A stretch of DNA of 64,000 nucleotides from Rhabditoides inermis (Eukaryota > Nematoda > Chromadorea > Rhabditida > Rhabditidae). Positions 59,388-64,000 of the stretch are shown piece by piece. How positions within the stretch are numbered: the first letter of the stretch is position 1; each line of letters opens with the position of its first letter. Both the position numbers and the translations under genes were made by a program. The notes under the pieces were generated by a model. The model worked only from the letters and a program-made list of their open reading frames with translations. It made no database searches and had not been told where the DNA came from. The DNA lies in the NCBI GenBank assembly GCA_963966185.1, contig CAWZYM010000312.1, positions 116,001 through 180,000 of the forward strand, written 5' to 3'.

Positions 59388-59498
59388 TTTCTCCATATCG
59401 CCATACTTCTCTTTCAGCCCTACACGGTCCCGCACTATCAGGAGACCAACTGTCTCTCCGACAACTACACAGTGTGCAAGAAGAAGGCGTTCATGTGA
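56729..59498 (+). CDS. Secreted C-type lectin with two CTLDs, 316 aa
   Basis: Predicted secreted carbohydrate-binding or innate-defence protein of the nematode clec type. Exons: 56729-56836, 56952-57057, 57210-57332, 57703-57776, 58091-58225, 58389-58442, 58582-58638, 58722-58788, 58915-58987, 59268-59340 and 59418-59498 (TGA). Phases agree. The signal peptide is MLPLLLFLLLVSPALA. CTLD1 (about 21-148) has CVSMGGQLAKI, YWVGGF, WMWIDW and GKWQGDVC. A Thr/Pro/Cys-rich linker (CPTPAPSTCPP) with N-glycosylation sites NAT and NVT follows. CTLD2 (194-316) has YYQEDQSCFW, CQSLGGELASIHSD, FWSSIHYVDGLWES and CLSDNYTVC. Neither domain shows an EPN or QPD motif with a clean WND, so calcium-dependent sugar binding is doubtful. 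The exon at 58722 has an exact inverted copy in intron 9. Confidence 0.9.
59120..59149 (-). repeat. Inverted 30-base copy of the lectin exon-8 edge
   Basis: A perfect reverse complement of 58720-58749, which is the acceptor AG plus the first 28 bases of exon 8 (LCQSLGGEL). It lies in intron 9 of the same gene, about 370 bases away, and creates the small antisense open frame seen there. Confidence 0.9.
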
Positions 59499-59954
59499 AG
59501 TCGAAGTGTGGATTCTGATGAAACATCGAATAATACATATTTATTTATTATATCATGTTTCATCCGGCGAACTTGATTATGCTTACAAATATGAGATAGT
59601 GGGAGATACTGGGAAATTGGGTGATAAGAGATAAGATAAGGGATCGAATCGGTTGCGGTTTGTGAAAGCGCACGATTCAAGATTGATTTCAGAGAATCAA
59701 CATTTATTAAAGATTATAACACACTACACTTTCAAACGTGATATATTGTTGATACATACATGCAGGTTTATAGATTTAGTGAAAATATGAACAGCGGTTA
59801 CACAATAATACATGGCTGTTGGGTACAATGCGAACTGACAGTGATGTCCAAGTAGAACTTGGAGTGTCTTTTCGTTTTCTTAAAGCTGTCTTCTTTAATG
59901 TTTGGATTCACGCTGACAAATTTCCTGTAGAAAAAACTGTGCGACGGAAAAGGT
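59499..59954. other. Convergent 3' gap, lectin / transporter A
   Basis: No exon or repeat of note. AT-rich, with no canonical AATAAA on the lectin strand. Confidence 0.5.
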
Positions 59955-61225
59955 TCACCTGTATAAAACGACTGCAATCATTGTGAGTATAGCTCCGAGT
60001 GTGAACGCAACTGTAGGCTTGTAATCAAAAAGAAGCCAGTCAAACACGCAAACCACCACAACTGCCACGGAAGCAGCGAAACACTGGACGAATACATTTT
60101 GAAGTGTGATTTGTATTTCCCTCACCACCAAAATGTTAGAAATGTAACGGAGCGATATGGAATAGATGATTCCTTCGTAAGCTAGCGCGATTACAAAGAG
60201 CCACACTTGCCAGGTGAATCCAGAAAACAAATTGGAATACAAGTTGGTAGACGATGTCTGAGAAGTTTTTTTAAGAAAGGATTACAAAAAGTTTACAAAC
60301 CATGAAATACAGAAATGAAAACAGCGTCATTTCAGTCGATAACACTGCATTCAGAGTCGCCTGCGAGTAACGATGGGAAGAGTCCTAAAGATTTTTTTAG
60401 TTTTCAAGTCAAGTTGATATAATCATACCTTTACAAGCATTTCTTGACAAACGCTTCCGAGACATACTAACATGCTACCAAGAATAACTGCCGTCAGACC
60501 TGAAATTATTCTGATACCGAACACAACACCGAGTCTCACCTTTTGGCAAATTTTCAATTGTTTTTACACAATCAAAATCGTCACGAAGCATTGAATCCTA
60601 AATGTTTTTAGTCGGTGTCAGTAAACAAAAACGTACTGATTTATTGATGATCACTCCCGTCAACAGAATGGCAAGAGAAATCCACTGAATCAAGGAAGGA
60701 CGAGTTTCGAGAATCCAACAAGAAAATGCGACCGTGAATACGAGTTTCACTTGCTGAGCGACCTGAAACGACCGCCTATCATATTCAAACCATGTTTATT
60801 TCTAACCATAAATGTGCCGTTTCTGAGGCATTTCAAAGCAATGAATTGTAGAATATTCTTGGAACAATATAGAGCTGCCACCAATAACAATTTTGTAGTG
60901 AATACAAAGTTGAATTTCAGTTCACGTAACAATAAATCAAACACTCTGTAATGTTCTCTTTAACATTTTATTTAAATCCACTTACCTCGACCAGTTTTTA
61001 TTAATATGATGCAAATAGAGAATACACGACACTGTTCGGATCACAGAACTCACAAAAATGACGGTACTCTTGAAACAATTAATTATGAACTAGTTTTGTT
61101 TCTTTATCATCACAAACCTCGTCAAACACTGAGCTGCTATCCAGAGCGAATCTTTGAAACAATACGGTACACACTGATCGGGCGATGCAAATGAGAAAGA
61201 ACACACACTTCAAGTGACCGAACAT
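59955..61225 (-). CDS. Nucleotide-sugar transporter A (SLC35A/NST type), 309 aa
   Basis: Golgi or ER multipass antiporter importing nucleotide sugars for glycosylation. Substrate cannot be told. Exons on the minus strand: 61225-61118, 61068-60986, 60945-60807, 60762-60637, 60597-60540, 60499-60429, 60384-60301, 60257-60126 and 60083-59955. Family signatures are CTVLFQRFAL, ALYCSKNILQFIALKCL, QQVKLVFTVAFSCWIL, RPSLIQWISLAILLTGVII, VILGSMLVCLGSVCQEMLVK, FSGFTWQVW, and the C-terminus DWLLFDYKP...LGAILTMIAVVLY. About ten hydrophobic segments. The last intron is only 42 bases and in frame. Without its removal the protein is 323 aa. The ATG follows a CTACGCAG acceptor at 61236, suggesting trans-splicing. 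It lies 376 bases downstream of paralog B on the same strand. Confidence 0.9.
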
Positions 61226-61563
61226 TTCGATCACTGCGTAGAGACCAGAAAGAAGGTACTAGGCTTAGGTAAACCCTCATTCATACTTTCCACGAGTCAA
61301 ATAATCTGTTTATTTTGACCACTCGTCACAATTTCACTTCGCTCCCAGGCAGGAGTGATGTATACTAGAATAGACGAAATGAGAACAAAAATCACTCATG
61401 TGCAAACAGGTTTCAAAGTAGTTTTGAAAGTGCTCGTCTGCTCGCTGCTCGGAGCTGCATCTTCGAACGCATCTGTGCCGCAGCGCAGTTTCGGGTTGAC
61501 ACTGAAAATGTTTCAACAAAAAACACATGAATCCACTATATGCAATCATAATACCAACTGTGG

Positions 61564-61569
61564 TTTATT
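61564..61569 (-). promoter_or_regulatory. Poly(A) signal AATAAA between the two transporters
   Basis: Minus-strand hexamer 32 bases beyond the stop of transporter B and about 330 bases before the ATG of transporter A. This fits operon-style spacing. Confidence 0.7.
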
Positions 61570-61600
61570 CGAGTGAGATCAAATCAAATCGTAGTAAGAC

Positions 61601-62306
61601 CTACCTATACGTGATCACAGCGGCTATCGTCAGCACAGCCCCGATGAGAAACACGGCGGTTGGGTGGTAGTCGAAGGCCGCCCAGTCGATGAGACACAGA
61701 AGGACCGTGCCCAGACAGACGGCCAAGGTCTGAGAGGGAGGGAGAGGGGAGAGAGAGAGAGAGGAGAGAGAGAGAGAAGGAGGGGGAGGAGAGAGAGAAA
61801 GAGGGAAAGAGGGAAGGAAAAAGGGAGATTGAGAGAGAGAGGAGGGAAGGAGGGGGTATGGAGGGATGGGAGGGAGAGAGAGGCAGAGAGAGACTGACCA
61901 CTTGTATATTGGTGATGTGAATGAGTGCGACCGAGTGCACTATTCCTTGATACGCCAGGACGATTGAAAACGTCCACACCTGAAGACTGCTCAATTGGTT
62001 CACCAGAAGGCAACGATTGTGAGACCCGCGTGCACGGGTACCTGGTGAAATATTTGATTTCGATAGAAGTTTTTCGCTCATGTATAATGTATCTTCCGCA
62101 AGCCAATAGACCGAGACAATTAGAAATGTTGAGTAACATGTGTAATGTGTTTAATGTGAAACGTATCGCTTTACATTCACGCATTACTCATAAAAGAAAC
62201 GCGCCTGCCAGGTGAATCCGTGGAGAACATCTACGAACAGATCGTCAGCAAGGGGGAGAGACGATCCGTCACGCACCTGCGACGGGCTCTCCCTCCCTCC
62301 CTCCCT

Positions 62307-62357
<51 letters not shown>

Positions 62358-62360
62358 CTC

Positions 62361-62391
<31 letters not shown>

Positions 62392-62811
62392 TCCTCTCCC
62401 TCTCTCACTCTCACTATTAATCACTCACCAACATATACACAAACGAGAATATCATCACTCCTATAGCCAACATCACATTGCGGAGTGCTTGAGAAGAGGT
62501 TTGGGTGTTGTCCTGAACACCATACTAATTGATGTCTAGCCTCTAGCAATACTCTTACAATTAGACAAACCTTTATCAGTTTTTCATGGTTCACCGTCCC
62601 TAGCGAAACGAGCATACCTCCGAGGAGTACAGTTGGGAAGCCTAAATTATATATATGAACGATAATCAGTCATATTACATTACATTCTCCCACCTTTGAT
62701 CATATTTTCCTCCATTCCCAATGAGTTTGTGTTCTGTTGCAGCAGTTTATCCTTGAAAACAACTACACTACAAACACACATAAATAGTTTTAATCCGTTT
62801 GTAGTTTCGTC

Positions 62812-62842
<31 letters not shown>

Positions 62843-63563
62843 TCCCTCTCTCTCTCCTCCCTCTCTCTAATTCAACTCACAGATTTGGTGACAACAACTC
62901 CAATCAATAACATCAATAGGGAAACCCATTGAATAATGGACGGTCGAGTTTTCAGAATCACAAACGAAAAGACGACAATGAACACGAGTTTCATTTGTTG
63001 AACAATCTGCAAGTCAATCAAATACGACTTTCCAATTGCATAGCTCACCGCAAATGTGCTGTTCTGTAAATAGTTCAGAGCAATAAACTGTAGTATATTA
63101 TTAGCGGAGAAAAGGGCGGAGCAGAACCACATGTTCAATGTGAACCGGTAGTTTACTGTGAGTTCGTGCCAGATTTGTAGAAACCCACTGAAAAGTAGTG
63201 TAAAATACAAATACTCAACAGTGTTTCACACTCACACCTTCACACTCTTCTCCATCCAGCAGAGATACGCTATACATGATAGCAATCGAATAATCGAACT
63301 AGCAAAGAGGCACACACTCTGAAGAAGAAAATCATTTGGATACATTGATTGGCAACAAACCTCGTAGAAATCTGAACTATTGAGAGCAAGTCGCTGAAAC
63401 AATACGGTGAATACTGTCCTGCCCACGCACAATACGAAGAAGGTATACTGTAAGACGAATCCTGAATCAACAGTACCAATCAAGTCCTTGACAAAGTGAT
63501 GTCAAAGTAATATAAAAAAAATCATCTCATTTCTAGATAAAACACACCTGTTCGCAGTGTCAT
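61601..63563 (-). CDS. Nucleotide-sugar transporter B (SLC35A/NST type), 319 aa
   Basis: Paralog of transporter A with the same predicted role. Exons: 63563-63548, 63461-63361, 63318-63236, 63187-63049, 63006-62881, 62751-62694, 62641-62571, 62512-62429, 62276-62205, 61979-61899 and 61729-61601 (TAG). The short first exon encodes MTLRTG. Signatures are CVGRTVFTVLFQRLAL, ANNILQFIALNYL, QQMKLVFIVVFSFVIL, RPSIIQWVSLLMLLIGVVV, FPTVLLGGMLVSLG, HGFTWQ then VWTFSIVLAYQG, and DWAAFDYHPTAVFLIGAVL. Six internal exons are the same length as in A (83, 139, 126, 58, 71 and 84). The exon ending TGGCAG at 62205 is followed by GCGCGT, so the intron appears to be GC-AG; comparison with FTWQVW in A fixes this joint. 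Introns are rich in CT/GA tracts. Confidence 0.88.
61735..61890. repeat. GA-rich tract, last intron of transporter B
   Basis: About 155 bases of GA/GGAG. On the coding strand it is the pyrimidine tract of the last acceptor. Confidence 0.9.
62285..62410. repeat. (CCCT)n / (CT)n tract
   Basis: Fills nearly all of the intron between exons 8 and 9 of transporter B. It is purine-rich on the coding strand, right up to the acceptor region. Confidence 0.9.
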
Positions 63564-64000
63564 TTCACGAAAGAGAATGGGAGGATGTTTAGTGGTCACT
63601 GAGCAGAGTGGTAGAACAGAGTGCGCGCTGTGCTCTCGTCAGCACATATGCAAATCATAATACTGTTCATGTTTGGTTTCAATTTCCCGCTAACACAGAA
63701 AAGAACCACAATATACGTGAAGGGATCGAGTTTGGTCAAACTTCATCACAATGAATCATGATCTAAATGTGGTTAGCATTCAAAATGAAGGAATCCAGAC
63801 ATCTAAATGTGTTGATCTGCTTTTTGGGATCCAAAAAGCTGTGTGTGATCGATGATCTACGTCAGTCGATCCACGTGTGTCTATCGTAGCGTACTTTCTC
63901 AGATGTTTGACTTGACTTTTTCCTCTTCCATGTCAAGAAACCCTCATTTCCGGCACCGCATCTCTCGCAAAACTTCGGAGTCGAGATTTTTTGTGGTCTC
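63564..64000. other. Upstream region of transporter B
   Basis: Probably promoter. No exon or repeat recognised. Confidence 0.4.

Overview
The window is nuclear DNA of a nematode. The genes have many small GT-AG introns with short TTNCAG-type acceptors. Two belong to the nematode-specific hedgehog-related (warthog) family, one is a MOLO-1-like TPM membrane protein, and likely trans-splice acceptors sit next to start codons. The very dense (CT)n/(GA)n tracts and fairly GC-rich exons are unlike Caenorhabditis elegans. A diplogastrid such as Pristionchus is a reasonable guess, but that is inference. All exon models were built by hand from reading frame, splice sites and intron phase; none is backed by transcripts.

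Layout. 0.2-2.3 kb: a decayed CR1/jockey-like LINE (minus). 4.6-8.2 kb: a 7-exon gene for an unrecognised 180-aa protein (plus), with a dead RTE-type LINE in intron 2. 9.1-12.6 kb: a 9-exon transcription factor gene (minus) whose phase-consistent exons encode two separate CES-2/PAR-type bZIP domains. 15.9-19.1 kb: a 10-exon TPM-domain, MOLO-1-like membrane protein (minus). 21.9-26.6 kb: a 15-exon warthog gene with Wart and Hint/Hog domains (plus). It is followed at 27.2-30.8 kb by a second, divergent Wart-like gene without Hint and with an acidic tail.

About 32-55 kb is one large cAMP phosphodiesterase locus (PDE4, pde-4; plus). UCR1, UCR2 and the catalytic domain lie at 46.4-55.1 kb. Upstream, over more than 12 kb, lie at least six candidate alternative 5' coding exons that all end in phase 2, as the UCR1 exon requires. 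Only one carries the RRESF PKA site. A candidate short, non-catalytic transcript ends at 42.9 kb and has its own AATAAA. Perfect CRE palindromes and five copies of ATCAGCTGAT lie among the alternative exons.

55.7-56.1 kb holds a possible 3-exon gene for a 54-aa protein (minus). 56.7-59.5 kb is a two-CTLD secreted C-type lectin (plus). 60.0-63.6 kb holds two tandem nucleotide-sugar transporter paralogs (minus), close enough to form an operon. Their internal exons are identical in length, so they arose by recent or structurally conserved duplication.

Functional themes are cAMP turnover, secreted or cuticle-type hedgehog-related proteins, Golgi sugar-nucleotide import, and a probable modulator of surface receptors. 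I found no CRISPR, operon of bacterial type, rRNA or convincing tRNA. The most unusual points are the double-bZIP protein, the promoter and exon architecture of the PDE4 locus, two GC-AG introns, a 42-nt in-frame intron, and an exact inverted copy of a lectin exon edge within its own gene.
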